A DNA stretch of 7,175 nucleotides from Bacteroidota bacterium (lineage in GTDB: Bacteria; Pseudomonadota; Alphaproteobacteria; Puniceispirillales; Puniceispirillaceae): contig JAACDV010000091.1 of assembly GCA_009936825.1 (NCBI GenBank), positions 1 through 7,175 of the forward strand, read 5' to 3'. The position numbers were made by a program, and so were the translations under genes. Below the pieces are notes generated by a model. The model ran no database searches, had not been told where the DNA came from, and saw only the letters and a program-made list of their open reading frames with translations. Numbering within the stretch: position 1 is the first letter of the stretch; each line of letters begins with the position of its first letter. This document shows, in pieces, positions 1 through 5,986 of this stretch.

Positions 1-2
1 AT

Positions 3-22
3 ATCGGGTTCTCTTCCCCGAT
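3..22 (-). other. Small inverted repeat at the left edge
   Basis: Six bases at 3-8 (ATCGGG) pair perfectly with 17-22 (CCCGAT) around an 8-base loop. Read on the minus strand it lies about 35 bases after the miaA stop codon and right at the predicted start of the transcript from the 31-60 promoter. It could be a weak 3' end for miaA or a 5' leader stem for the next gene. The window ends before any T tract could be seen, so its role is open. Confidence 0.3.
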
Positions 23-30
23 TTCAACCT

Positions 31-60
31 GTTATACAGCAGTGTAAACTATATGGTCAA
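31..60 (-). promoter_or_regulatory. Sigma70-type promoter reading out of the left edge
   Basis: On the minus strand a -35 box TTGACC (60 to 55) is followed after 18 bases by a -10 box TATAAC (36 to 31). Each box differs from the consensus at one position. The -35 box overlaps the miaA stop codon, so the promoter would drive a gene to the left of the window separately from, or in addition to, read-through from miaA. Transcription would start near position 24, just before a small inverted repeat (3-22). The downstream gene is not visible. In many Alphaproteobacteria an acetolactate synthase gene follows miaA, so that is the first guess, but it is inference. Confidence 0.5.
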
Positions 61-1091
61 CTAGAATTTGACAGAATTGAAAAGATTTCGACCATGTTTC
101 TTTTCGAATATTTCTCTAAAATAGAGTAATTCGCACGAAAATTATGTCGAAGCCATGTAAATTGCCTTTTGGCATAGTGCCGACTATCACGGCAGGCAAG
201 TTCGATAGCGCGGTCACGGTCGATCTCGCCCTTTTGCATCGCAATAATTTCCCGAACGCCAAGCGCCTTCATCACCGGCAGGCCCGGATCCAGTTGGCGC
301 GCAGCAAGCCGCATCACCTCATCAACCGCGCCCTCCTCCATCATCCGGACAAAGCGGGCATTAATCGCCGCATACACATCTTCCCGCCGAGGGGTGAGCG
401 CAATAGTCACGGCATCGCCCTTAAATGCCCCGTGATGCGGGTCATTCTGCCAATCACTGATAGGCCGGCCTGTTGCGCGCAACACGCCCATCGCGCGCAC
501 CAGACGCTGGCTATCGCCGTCAAACAGCCTGTTGGCGGTAGCCGGGTCGGCTTTGCCAAGCTCGGCGCGAAAGACAGCCCCGCCCTGCGCGCTAAGCTGG
601 GCCCTGACAGCGGCGTGAATTTCCTGCGGCACATCCGGAATTGGTGCGATTCCCATCAACCCTGCCTTTAGATACATGCCGGTCCCGCCGACGATAATCG
701 GCACCCTGCCACGGCGCCGCGCTTCATCCATAGCTGCTGCCGCATGTTTCAGCCACCACGCCACCGAAGCCCGCACCCCCCCGTCAACGCTGCCATAGAG
801 ACGGTGCGGGACGCGGACTTCATCATCCTCACCGGGACGCGCGGTAACGATGCGAAGATCATTATAAAGCTGCATCGAATCTGCGTTGATCACCACCCCG
901 TTCAATGCCTGTGCCAAGGCCAACGCAAGCCCTGACTTGCCTGCCGCAGTAGGACCAGCGATCATCAGATAGCGCCCAGCATTGATGACAGCGCGCATGG
1001 CGCTGACGTCTTTGCCAAAATCAATGCCTTCCGGCGCTACCGTTCCTGCTTTAGATTTAGTGCGCATTATTTTTTCTGGATGCTCGGTCAT
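57..1091 (-). CDS. miaA: tRNA dimethylallyltransferase MiaA
   Basis: MiaA transfers a dimethylallyl group from DMAPP to N6 of adenosine 37 in tRNAs that read codons starting with U, the first step of ms2i6A formation; it is cytoplasmic. The 344-residue translation shows the family motifs in order: P-loop GPTAAGKS (46-53), the DSMQLY substrate motif (71-76), TARP (83-86), VGGTGMYLKAG (134-144), DSQRLVRAMGVLRATG (193-208), and the C-terminal HYAKRQFTWLRHNF (305-318). Family members are usually about 300-320 residues, and here some 40 residues precede the P-loop. The true start is therefore uncertain: Met9 (1067) or Met32 (998) are alternatives, and none has a clear ribosome binding site. The longest form ends 56 bases from the divergent serB start. 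The function is secure; the start is not. Confidence 0.95.
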   Translation of the reverse strand: MTEHPEKIMRTKSKAGTVAPEGIDFGKDVSAMRAVINAGRYLMIAGPTAAGKSGLALALAQALNGVVINADSMQLYNDLRIVTARPGEDDEVRVPHRLYGSVDGGVRASVAWWLKHAAAAMDEARRRGRVPIIVGGTGMYLKAGLMGIAPIPDVPQEIHAAVRAQLSAQGGAVFRAELGKADPATANRLFDGDSQRLVRAMGVLRATGRPISDWQNDPHHGAFKGDAVTIALTPRREDVYAAINARFVRMMEEGAVDEVMRLAARQLDPGLPVMKALGVREIIAMQKGEIDRDRAIELACRDSRHYAKRQFTWLRHNFRANYSILEKYSKRNMVEIFSILSNSS

Positions 1092-1147
1092 CTTGCTCTA
1101 TGCTTTGTCCCTGTTGCCCACATGGACAGATCAAAGGTAGCTGCACT

Positions 1148-2059
1148 ATGCATCAGGTTGCTGTTTTTTCAAGCTCATCCGACATTACCGCATCTTCAGG
1201 CGTTAATCTGGAAGTTGTGGCCGGTTTGGTCCGCACTACCCAGCTTGCAGACTTCCCGGTAACCTGTCTTGGCGAGGAGAACGCCTATGAGATCGCAATC
1301 CCCGATGGTTTAATCGAAGATAGCACGCATCAGGATACATTGCTGACCTCACTTAGGCAGCCAGCAGACACGCGGTCAATCGACGTCAACCTTGTGCCCG
1401 GCAATAACCGGCGTAAGAAACTGCTGATTGCTGATATGGACAGCACGATTATCACCGGAGAATCGCTGGATGATATGTCACAGCTGGCAGGGATGGCCGA
1501 AAAGATTTTCCCCATCACCCGGCGCGCAATGCGCGGTGAGTTAGATTTTGAAGAAGCGCTGGATGCCCGTCTAACCCTGCTGGCCGGACAGCCTGAAAGC
1601 CTGATCGCGGCCGCGCTTGATCAAGCTGAACTGACCGCCGGTGCCAAAACGCTGGTTGCCACAATGCGCGCCAATGGGGCGTTTTGTTATCTGGTATCGG
1701 GCGGCTTTACCGCGATTACCGGCCCGATCGCAGAACAATGCGGGTTTCATGATCATCAGGCAAATATTCTGGAAGTGCATAACGGAGCGCTAATGGGACG
1801 CGTTAAAAAGCCCGTTCTGGACAGCGATGCCAAGGCAGGATTTCTGACGCAATACTGCAAGGAACATAGCCTGACGCCCGATGACGCCGCCTGTATTGGC
1901 GACGGTGCAAACGATTTGGCAATGCTAAGCATGGCGGGATACGGTGTTGCCTTTAAGGGCAAACCACTGTTACGCGCCAAGGTCAGGCTGCAGCTAAACC
2001 ACACGGATTTGACCGGGCTTTTATTCCTGCAAGGCTATCATGCAGAAGAATTTGCCTAA
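1148..2059 (+). CDS. serB: Phosphoserine phosphatase SerB
   Basis: SerB hydrolyses O-phosphoserine to serine, the last step of serine synthesis from 3-phosphoglycerate, in the cytoplasm. It is a HAD-superfamily enzyme of 303 residues from this start. All four HAD motifs are present: DMDSTII with nucleophile Asp96 and general acid/base Asp98, SGGFT (184-188), the motif III lysine in SDAKAG (Lys229), and GDGAND (251-256) for magnesium binding. The roughly 90 residues before motif I form the N-terminal region usual in proteobacterial SerB. I chose ATG 1148 over the upstream in-frame ATG at 1100. An AAAGG stretch (1133-1137) lies 10 bases upstream of 1148. The extra 16 residues (Cys-rich, MLCPCCPHG) look non-coding, and a start at 1100 would leave only 8 bases to miaA. 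The 3' end runs into a terminator hairpin at 2073. Confidence 0.95.
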   Translation: MHQVAVFSSSSDITASSGVNLEVVAGLVRTTQLADFPVTCLGEENAYEIAIPDGLIEDSTHQDTLLTSLRQPADTRSIDVNLVPGNNRRKKLLIADMDSTIITGESLDDMSQLAGMAEKIFPITRRAMRGELDFEEALDARLTLLAGQPESLIAAALDQAELTAGAKTLVATMRANGAFCYLVSGGFTAITGPIAEQCGFHDHQANILEVHNGALMGRVKKPVLDSDAKAGFLTQYCKEHSLTPDDAACIGDGANDLAMLSMAGYGVAFKGKPLLRAKVRLQLNHTDLTGLLFLQGYHAEEFA

Positions 2060-2072
2060 TCTGAAATGATAC

Positions 2073-2111
2073 AAAAAGGGGCAGCGTCATTCCGACACCG
2101 CCCCCTTTTTT
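2073..2111. terminator. Bidirectional intrinsic terminator between serB and degP
   Basis: AAAAAGGGG (2073-2081) pairs with CCCCTTTTT (2102-2110). The stem continues inward with one bulged C and two mismatches to GTC/GAC (2086-2088 with 2094-2096) around the loop ATTCC. On the plus strand the stem ends in six T's, 14 bases after the serB stop codon. On the minus strand the A run becomes a T tract, so the same hairpin can end the hflK-hflC-degP transcript. This is the expected arrangement for two converging genes. Confidence 0.8.
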
Positions 2112-2150
2112 AAGACCGGCCCCCTTTTATAAGACCGGCCCTTTTTTAAG
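2099..2150. repeat. 19-base tandem duplication of the terminator tail
   Basis: Two full units and one partial unit of 19 bases follow each other: 2099-2117, 2118-2136 and 2137-2150. Each has the pattern (C/G)G, a C run, a T run, then AAGACC; the second unit reads GGCCCCCTTTTATAAGACC. The first unit is the 3' arm and T tract of the terminator hairpin, so the array looks like a local duplication of the terminator's tail. The additional copies lack the matching 5' arm nearby, but each could still pair with the single GGGG arm at 2078-2081. Confidence 0.7.
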
Positions 2151-2154
2151 TTTT

Positions 2155-2175
2155 GGTCAGGCTATCCACCTGGCC
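2155..2175. other. Inverted repeat just after the degP stop codon
   Basis: GGTCAGG (2155-2161) can pair with CCTGGCC (2169-2175), seven pairs including one G-T, around a 7-base loop. It lies 7 bases beyond the degP stop codon. On the minus strand it is followed by AAAAC, not by T's, so it is not an intrinsic terminator on its own. It could shield the 3' end of the degP message. The call rests only on the visible pairing. Confidence 0.3.
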
Positions 2176-2182
2176 GCCTGCA

Positions 2183-3640
2183 TCACTCCTCGACAAAGCC
2201 GATTTGAACAAAGCGTTCGCGGCCTTCGCGCTCAATCAGCAACAGCACACCGGCACGGCCAGCCTCCAGTGTTTCCTCAATCGATTTGGCAAGGTCACCG
2301 GCGCTTTCCACGCGGCGTTGGCCGAATCTGCGGATAATATCACCCGGTACCAGCCCTTTTTCTGCCGCCGGACTACCGTCAATAACTTCGGTGACTACCA
2401 CGCCGGTAAGCGTTTCATCGAGGCCCAGCTTTTCGGCAAGTTCGGCGCTCAGATCCTCTACCGAGAATCCCAGCCTGCCAAAGCTCTGCTTGTCACCTTT
2501 TGGCTCTTCGCCAACCAGACCGACGAGCTCGGCCTTTTCCAACTCGCCAAGCGTGACTTCAACTGTCATCTGCTTACCGCCCCGGAAAACCTCAACCTTA
2601 ACCGTCGTTCCAATATCGGTTTCCGCTACGATCCGCGGCAAATCCCGCATTCGCTCAATGGGCTTGCCGTCAAAGCTCAGGATAACGTCTCCCGGCTCAA
2701 GACCGGCCATATCGGCGGGGCTTTTCTCGTTGACCGAACTAACCAGCGCGCCGCCAGCATCATCAAGACCAAGAGTGCCGGCAATATCCGGCGTTACCTC
2801 TTGAATAAAGACACCAAGCCAGCCACGCCGCGTTGTGCCATATTCGGAAAGCTGGGCGGCAACGCGCTTTGCCAGATTGGACGAGATCGCAAAGCCAATG
2901 CCAACCGACCCGCCAGATTGCGAGAAGATTGCCGTGTTGATGCCGATAACTTCGCCCTCAACATTGAACAAAGGTCCGCCCGAATTACCGCGGTTGATCG
3001 AAGCATCAGTCTGGATAAAATCGTCGTAAGGCCCATTGCCAATATCACGGCCACGCGCCGAAACAATTCCGGCTGTTACCGTTCCGCCGAGTCCAAACGG
3101 GTTGCCAATAGCCAGAACCCAATCGCCAACACGAAGCTCATCAGAATTACCAAACGAGACCGCGCTAAGCTCGGTTTCGCCCGGATCGATCTTCAAAACA
3201 GCAATGTCAGTCTTTTGATCCTGTCCCAGAACCTTGGCGACAAAACTGGTCTCATCGGCAAGGGTTACCGTGATTTCTTCGGCATTTTCAATTACATGAA
3301 AGTTTGTGACCACAATTCCGCTGGCCTCAACGATAAAGCCGGACCCCAGCGAGGCGGTGCGACGTTTGCCCCTGTTCTCACCAAAGTTTTTGAAAAACTC
3401 TTCAAAAGGTGAGCCCGGCGGAAATTGCGGCATTTCCATCCCTTGGCCATCATTCACGATGGTGGTTGTCGAAATATTAACAACCGCAGGGGACAGACGC
3501 TCAACTTGATCTGCAAAACTGTCAGGCCGCTCGCCTGCCACGGCACCAAATGCCATAAACACAACGACGCAGCTGGCAAGAGCGGGTCTTGTCATCTGTC
3601 TAGCGCTGTTTGCAAGGGGACGAAATAACGTCATTAACAT
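2183..3640 (-). CDS. degP: Periplasmic HtrA/Do-family serine protease (DegP/DegQ/MucD type)
   Basis: This ATP-independent protease/chaperone of the periplasm degrades or holds misfolded envelope proteins, usually as a trimer-based oligomer. The 485-residue protein has a Sec-type signal: a basic N-terminus, a hydrophobic core LASCVVVFMAFG (21-32), and a likely cut after AVA (33-35). The trypsin-like domain carries the complete triad: His115 (VTNFHVIEN), Asp145 (TDIAVLK) and Ser220 (GNSGGP). An LA-type loop with PPGSPFEEFF (74-83) precedes it. PDZ1 (about 272-362, GWLGVFIQ onward) and PDZ2 (about 388-478) follow. Length and architecture are typical of the family. The start is supported by AGGAG nine bases upstream (3651-3655). 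It lies 147 bases after hflC on the same strand and is probably the last gene of that transcript, ending at the 2073-2111 terminator. DegP, DegQ and MucD cannot be separated by reading alone, so the symbol is the family name. Confidence 0.93.
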   Translation of the reverse strand: MLMTLFRPLANSARQMTRPALASCVVVFMAFGAVAGERPDSFADQVERLSPAVVNISTTTIVNDGQGMEMPQFPPGSPFEEFFKNFGENRGKRRTASLGSGFIVEASGIVVTNFHVIENAEEITVTLADETSFVAKVLGQDQKTDIAVLKIDPGETELSAVSFGNSDELRVGDWVLAIGNPFGLGGTVTAGIVSARGRDIGNGPYDDFIQTDASINRGNSGGPLFNVEGEVIGINTAIFSQSGGSVGIGFAISSNLAKRVAAQLSEYGTTRRGWLGVFIQEVTPDIAGTLGLDDAGGALVSSVNEKSPADMAGLEPGDVILSFDGKPIERMRDLPRIVAETDIGTTVKVEVFRGGKQMTVEVTLGELEKAELVGLVGEEPKGDKQSFGRLGFSVEDLSAELAEKLGLDETLTGVVVTEVIDGSPAAEKGLVPGDIIRRFGQRRVESAGDLAKSIEETLEAGRAGVLLLIEREGRERFVQIGFVEE

Positions 3641-3650
3641 TGGATATGAT

Positions 3651-3655
3651 CTCCT
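3651..3655 (-). promoter_or_regulatory. Ribosome binding site of degP
   Basis: AGGAG on the minus strand, nine bases before the ATG at 3640. It favours the first Met over the in-frame Met16 (3595), which would give a shorter signal peptide but has no such site. Confidence 0.75.
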
Positions 3656-3695
3656 GACAGATGATACTTAATAACAAACGGGACTGAAAAGCTAA

Positions 3696-3717
3696 CGGGG
3701 GCAAAAGACCGCCCCCG
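3696..3717 (-). other. GC-rich stem-loop between hflC and degP
   Basis: CGGGGGC (3696-3702) pairs perfectly with GCCCCCG (3711-3717) around an 8-base loop. On the minus strand it lies about 70 bases after the hflC stop codon and 55 bases before the degP start. The bases that follow (TTAGCTTTTCAG) hold only a four-T run, so it would be a weak or partial terminator, or a stem that sets relative message levels of hflKC and degP. No clear promoter for degP is visible between it and the start codon. Confidence 0.5.
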
Positions 3718-3787
3718 CCGCATGTTTTGACTAGACACTTTTATGACCAATAACCATGACCAAAAAAGGGCAAAGATATGTCTATTT

Positions 3788-4660
3788 TTATTCGCCGCCG
3801 TTTTTATCCTTGAAGAACCGGAAAAAGCTGCTGTTCGGCGAAAGAACCATCGATGTGCCGGTATCGGTCATCGATTTGCGATATGCCTCCATCGAACGAT
3901 AGAACGCAAAGAACTCAGCATCTTGACCGAAACTGTCGGCATAAATCTGAATTGCCAGCGCATCACCTGCACCGCGCGCTTCCTGCGATGTACGTTGAGC
4001 TTCGGAAATAATCACGGTCCGGGTTTTTTCGGCGTCGGCGCGAATTTTTTGCGCTTCTTCCTCACCCGTTGCGCGGAATTCCTTGGCTTCCCGCTCACGC
4101 TCAGACTTCATCCGGTTAAAGATGTTCTGGCTGGTCGCTTCGGGATAATCCGCACGCCGGAGCCGTACATCGATGATCTTGAGGCCAAGCGATGTTACCG
4201 AAGCGTTCACCTCATCACCGATCGAACGGGTGATTTCATCCCGCTGGCCAGTCAGGATTGATGCCAAAGTTTCACGGCCAAGCGCCCGGCGAACCGAGGA
4301 GTCGATGATGGCCTCAAGCCTGCCACGCGCGCCCGTCTCATTACGGACTGTTTGATAGAACAGCAAAGGATCAACGATGCTGTAACGCGCATAGGCGTCA
4401 ACCTGAAGGCGCTTTTGGTCCGACAGGATAACTTCTTCGGCATCCTGCGGAATCAAACTTAGAACGCGCTTTTCATAATAGATGACGTCCTGAATGAACG
4501 GCAGTTTGAAAGCCAGTCCCGGTTCCTGAATGGTCCGCTTTGGCTCACCAAATTGCAGCACCAGCGCCTGCTGGGTTTGATTAACGGTGAACAGAGATCC
4601 GAAGGCGCCGACAATCAGCACCCCCAGAATGACTATTGTCGAAATACGAAACACACCCAT
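3788..4660 (-). CDS. hflC: HflC, SPFH-domain membrane protein that modulates FtsH
   Basis: HflC pairs with HflK in a large inner-membrane complex that surrounds the ATP-dependent protease FtsH and limits its access to membrane substrates; most of the protein faces the periplasm. The 290-residue protein has one N-terminal membrane segment (about 5-25), then the SPFH/band-7 domain starting at FTVNQTQQALVLQFGEP (24-40). A charged, Ala/Glu-rich helical region with EREREAKEFRATGEEEAQKIRADAEK follows (about 187-212). The tail MVLSPNSSFFRFF (271-283) is characteristic of HflC. Length is normal. It starts one base after the hflK stop codon, with its ribosome binding site inside the hflK end, so the two are translated together. 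HflC-type prohibitins were once described as proteases; no catalytic motif is seen here. Confidence 0.95.
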   Translation of the reverse strand: MGVFRISTIVILGVLIVGAFGSLFTVNQTQQALVLQFGEPKRTIQEPGLAFKLPFIQDVIYYEKRVLSLIPQDAEEVILSDQKRLQVDAYARYSIVDPLLFYQTVRNETGARGRLEAIIDSSVRRALGRETLASILTGQRDEITRSIGDEVNASVTSLGLKIIDVRLRRADYPEATSQNIFNRMKSEREREAKEFRATGEEEAQKIRADAEKTRTVIISEAQRTSQEARGAGDALAIQIYADSFGQDAEFFAFYRSMEAYRKSMTDTGTSMVLSPNSSFFRFFKDKNGGE

Positions 4661-4661
4661 C

Positions 4662-5798
4662 TTAGTTTCCTCCCGACGATTTGGTCAGTTCACGAAGCGG
4701 AAGATACGGCACGACGCCGCCACTGTCTTCGTCAATGATGATTTTTTCGACATTGGCGAAGATTTCTTCGACAGTCTCGATGTAGATACGCTCTTTGGTT
4801 ACGGCCGGGTTGATCGAATAGGCTTGGTAGACCTGATCAAAACGCGACGCGTCACCTTTCGCACGGTTAACGACTTCAGCTTCATAGGCTTCGGCCTCGG
4901 CAATCAGTTTGGCAGCGGCACCACGCGCCCGCGGTACCACGTCATTCCGGAATGCTTCGGCTTCGTTCTTCAGCCTGTCACGGTCTTGGCGTGCCCGCTG
5001 CACTTCGTTAAAGGCGTCAATAACGTCGGCTGGCGGATCAACTGCCAACAGCTGCACGTCACGAACCATCACGCCGGCACCATATTCATCAAGCAATTCC
5101 TGCAACTGCGCACGCGCCTGCACCTGAATATCCTGACGGCCTTCGGTTAGTGCGGTCTGAATTGGCGTGCGACCGATAATCTCACGCATCATCGCCTCGG
5201 CCGCCACTTTGATTGTCTCGTCGGGTTCAGCCAGATTGAAAAGATACTGACCAGCGTCAGATATCCGCCAGAACACGACAAAATCGATATCGACAATATT
5301 TTCATCGCCGGTGATCATCTGACTTTCGTCAGCAATGTCACTGCGCGATGAGCTGTTGCCACTGATATCGCGATACCCGATCTCAATCCGGTTATCGCGC
5401 GTCACTTCGGGCGTCATCACCGACTCAAACGGATAGGGAATATGATAATGCAGGCCGGGAGCTGTTGTCCGAACCCATTCGCCAAACCGCAAAACAACAC
5501 CCTGCTGCTGCGGATTAACCCGATAAAAGCCGGTCAGCGCCCAGATAGCAATGGCGACAATCAGCAAAAGCGATATCGATCGCCCACCGGTTGGCAGAAA
5601 TTTACCCAGCGCTTCACGGCCTTGTTGAACCACCTGATCGATGTCCTGCGGTGGACGACCACCGCCGCCAGACCCCCAAGGACTACCGCCGTTTCCGCCG
5701 CCACCGCCGCCGCCTTTACCGCCGCGACCGCCGCCTTGGCCGCCACCCTGACCCCAAGGGCCTCCGGGGTCGCCTCCACCCTGATTATTCCATGGCAT
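4662..5798 (-). CDS. hflK: HflK, SPFH-domain membrane protein that modulates FtsH
   Basis: HflK is the partner of HflC in the membrane complex that regulates FtsH. From the chosen start it has 378 residues. Residues 1-50 are a cytoplasmic Gly-rich tail with the PWNNQGGGDPGGPWG opening common in this family; 28 of the first 47 residues are Gly. Residues 51-72 are a short amphipathic stretch, followed by one membrane segment (about 74-92, ISLLLIVAIAIWALTGFY). The SPFH/band-7 domain opens with VNPQQQGVVLRFGEW (94-108). A charged helical region (about 265-320) holds RARQDRDRLKNEAEAFRNDVVPRARG, and the C-terminus is PYLPLRELTKSSGGN. The reading frame is open up to 5897, but MPWNNQ at 5798 matches the usual family start and has GGAG ten bases upstream. 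The preceding 33 residues do not resemble HflK. Confidence 0.95.
   Translation of the reverse strand: MPWNNQGGGDPGGPWGQGGGQGGGRGGKGGGGGGGNGGSPWGSGGGGRPPQDIDQVVQQGREALGKFLPTGGRSISLLLIVAIAIWALTGFYRVNPQQQGVVLRFGEWVRTTAPGLHYHIPYPFESVMTPEVTRDNRIEIGYRDISGNSSSRSDIADESQMITGDENIVDIDFVVFWRISDAGQYLFNLAEPDETIKVAAEAMMREIIGRTPIQTALTEGRQDIQVQARAQLQELLDEYGAGVMVRDVQLLAVDPPADVIDAFNEVQRARQDRDRLKNEAEAFRNDVVPRARGAAAKLIAEAEAYEAEVVNRAKGDASRFDQVYQAYSINPAVTKERIYIETVEEIFANVEKIIIDEDSGGVVPYLPLRELTKSSGGN
4668..4674 (-). promoter_or_regulatory. Ribosome binding site of hflC, inside the end of hflK
   Basis: GGGAGGA on the minus strand, seven bases before the hflC ATG (4660) and overlapping the last hflK codons. This strong site next to a one-base gap points to translational coupling, which suits two proteins that assemble in comparable amounts. 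Confidence 0.75.
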
Positions 5799-5808
5799 GA
5801 TATGCCTA

Positions 5809-5812
5809 CTCC
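5809..5812 (-). promoter_or_regulatory. Ribosome binding site that sets the hflK start
   Basis: GGAG on the minus strand, ten bases before the ATG at 5798. It supports the short form of HflK (MPWNNQ) over the longer open frame beginning at 5897. Confidence 0.6.
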
Positions 5813-5953
5813 ATCGTGCTAAAGTTGCGATGTAGCACCGTCCCACCCGTGATTCGGGAGAGATTAGGCGCCCTGATTGGTTTTGAGGGCCACGCATTTC
5901 CCCGCCAATTGTTGCAAAACATCAGCGATAGGACTATGTGACCTCGTACCATC

Positions 5954-5985
5954 CCCATATTTGCACAGAAACGGTTGATTTCAAG
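5954..5985 (-). promoter_or_regulatory. Possible heat-shock-type promoter for hflK-hflC
   Basis: On the minus strand CTTGAA (5985 to 5980) matches the -35 element of RpoH-type promoters. Sixteen bases later CAAATATGGG (5963 to 5954) partly matches the CyTATnT-type -10 element described in Alphaproteobacteria. A transcript from here would have a leader of about 150 bases before hflK and would start almost opposite the mrp start codon. The -10 match is imperfect and no better promoter stands out in the 188-base gap, so this is a candidate only. Confidence 0.25.
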
Positions 5986-5986
5986 C

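Noticed and set aside
68..73. A perfect TTGACA -35 box on the plus strand inside the miaA 3' end
   Set aside because: No -10-like hexamer lies 16-18 bases downstream and no plus-strand gene follows within the miaA region.
1100..1147. Upstream in-frame ATG extending SerB by 16 residues
   Set aside because: It would leave 8 bases to the divergent miaA start, the added residues are Cys-rich and unlike SerB, and the AAAGG site fits the ATG at 1148.
2153..3412. A 419-codon open frame on the plus strand, antisense to the HtrA protease gene
   Set aside because: It lies wholly opposite a protein with complete catalytic motifs and PDZ domains. Its translation has no recognisable domain and mixed composition, and long antisense frames are common opposite such codon usage.
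3567..3578. A lipobox-like LASC motif (residues 21-24) at the start of the HtrA protease
   Set aside because: A lipoprotein signal needs the hydrophobic stretch before the Cys. Here the hydrophobic core comes after it and is followed by a normal AVA cleavage site.
3620..3730. A short minus-strand frame from the ATG at 3723 overlapping the degP start
   Set aside because: It has no ribosome binding site, runs through the stem-loop and overlaps degP in another frame; nothing supports translation.
5799..5897. Longer HflK frame starting at 5897
   Set aside because: The added 33 residues do not resemble HflK. The MPWNNQ start at 5798 matches the family and has a GGAG site.
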